From Mayfieldus sp038329895 (lineage in GTDB: Bacteria > Actinomycetota > Thermoleophilia > Solirubrobacterales > 70-9), in NCBI GenBank assembly GCA_038329895.1, contig JBBQNM010000090.1, positions 1 to 6,430 on the forward strand: 6,430 nt of DNA, read 5' to 3'. The position numbers were made by a program, and so were the translations under genes. How positions within the stretch are numbered: the first letter of the stretch is position 1; each line of letters begins with the position of its first letter. The notes beneath the pieces are model-generated. The model did not search any database, was not told where the DNA came from, and saw nothing but the letters and a program-made list of their open reading frames with translations. This document shows, piece by piece, positions 6,109 to 6,430 of the stretch.

Positions 6109-6171
6109 GTCATTTGTTTGAGCCGATCCTCGTGCGTGGATCGAGGGGTCACGGCGGTGAAGGAGCCTGAA
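6109..6171 (+). repeat. Dispersed repeat, copy D (within the IS110 left end)
   Basis: Core GTCATTTGTTTGAGCC at 6109-6124. The bases on its left (CCCCAGC) differ from the GCTACC or CCTACC found at copies A-C. Copy D matches copy C at 53 of 63 positions without gaps. Confidence 0.75.
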
Positions 6172-6304
6172 CAGGCCCTTCGACTGGGGCGCTGCGAACA
6201 GACGGCGCACTGCTCCATTGCATGGAATGTCATGAGGAGGGCCTCCTCCGCGCCGAGTACAACGGCGCTTAGGTAACTGTCGTCCCAGCGGAAGGAGACC
6301 CGGC
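6109..6304 (+). ncRNA. Candidate IS110 bridge RNA region
   Basis: IS110-group elements are known to encode a bridge RNA of roughly 150-250 nt in the non-coding left end just upstream of the transposase; this region has the right place and size. Visible hairpins: TCCAT/ATGGA (6214-6218 with 6222-6226), GAGGAG/CTCCTC (6234-6239 with 6243-6248) and GCGCCG/CGGCGC (6250-6255 with 6263-6268, 7-base loop). Target- and donor-binding loops cannot be assigned without the element's ends and target. True RNA boundaries are unknown. Confidence 0.4.
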
Positions 6305-6430
6305 ATGCACTATGTCGGAATCGATTGGGCGTACTCGCGCGCAGCGTGGTGCGCAAAGACCGAGGCGGGCACGATCTCAGGCGAAGGGATGCTGCCGGCC
6401 GATGAGAACGGACTGGCCCGGCTCGTCAAC
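6305..6430 (+). CDS. IS110-family DEDD transposase, N-terminal 42 codons (3' end outside window)
   Basis: Begins MHYVGIDWAYSRAAW, the N-terminal strand of the RuvC-like DEDD transposase domain of the IS110 family; D7 in VGIDWA would be the first catalytic acidic residue. AAGGAG at 6292-6297 lies seven bases before the ATG at 6305 and supports this start. The frame is open to the window edge. Only the first of the four catalytic positions and none of the C-terminal serine domain can be seen, so whether the enzyme is intact is unknown. The long structured region in front of it, rather than behind, fits the IS110 group rather than IS1111. Confidence 0.85.
   Translation, partial: MHYVGIDWAYSRAAWCAKTEAGTISGEGMLPADENGLARLVN

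Larger units (their letters stand above)
6109..6430 (+). mobile_element. IS110-family insertion sequence, left part only
   Basis: The visible portion is a structured non-coding left end of about 196 bases plus the start of the transposase; the rest lies beyond the window. The left boundary is uncertain: 6109 is chosen because similarity to repeat copy C begins there (the bases just left of it differ). IS110 elements lack long terminal inverted repeats, so the exact end cannot be read from one copy. Confidence 0.6.

Noticed and set aside
5739..6356. 205-codon minus-strand open frame
   Set aside because: It runs through the operon terminator and the IS110 left end, overlaps two better-supported genes, and has no recognisable domain.

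Overview
The window is GC-rich, densely coding and uses actinobacterial-style signalling genes. It looks like an actinobacterial chromosome, possibly from the Thermoleophilia/Solirubrobacterales; that is inference from composition and protein style, not from a marker gene. Three ordinary gene blocks are separated by unusually long, repeat-bearing intergenic stretches.

Left block (1-1494, minus strand): the first 498 codons of a membrane protein that fuses a diguanylate cyclase (GGDEF) to a c-di-GMP phosphodiesterase (HD-GYP) domain. It runs off the left edge. The opposite strand has a 503-codon open frame here that is only a shadow. The region upstream of the gene (1495-2428) has no convincing gene. 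It holds a perfect 12-bp palindrome, a plus-strand hairpin followed by T7, a strongly C-over-G skewed patch, and the first copy of a repeat.

Middle block: a 95-residue orphan protein resembling a ferredoxin-like dimeric alpha/beta-barrel (2429-2716, minus) with a very strong Shine-Dalgarno sequence. It is followed by a 575-base gene-free stretch with two more repeat copies spaced 96 bp apart and a decayed 3' end of a proline tRNA.

Right block (3292-5881, plus): three genes joined by 4-base ATGA overlaps. They encode an OmpR/PhoB-type response regulator, a HisKA-type sensor kinase, and a small secreted histidine-rich protein, and the operon is closed by a 13-bp GC-rich hairpin terminator. The kinase presumably senses something outside the membrane and phosphorylates the regulator. 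The secreted protein is a candidate accessory or metal-binding partner.

Right edge (about 6109-6430): the left end of an IS110-family insertion sequence. It comprises about 196 bases of structured non-coding DNA, where IS110-group elements are known to encode their bridge RNA, and then the first 42 codons of the DEDD transposase. The non-coding end starts with the same 16-base core (GTCATTTGTTTGAGCC) as the three upstream repeats. One upstream copy matches it without gaps at 53 of 63 positions and lies exactly 3000 bp away in the same orientation, bracketing the two-component operon. This network of IS110-end-like copies without transposase is the least ordinary feature of the window.
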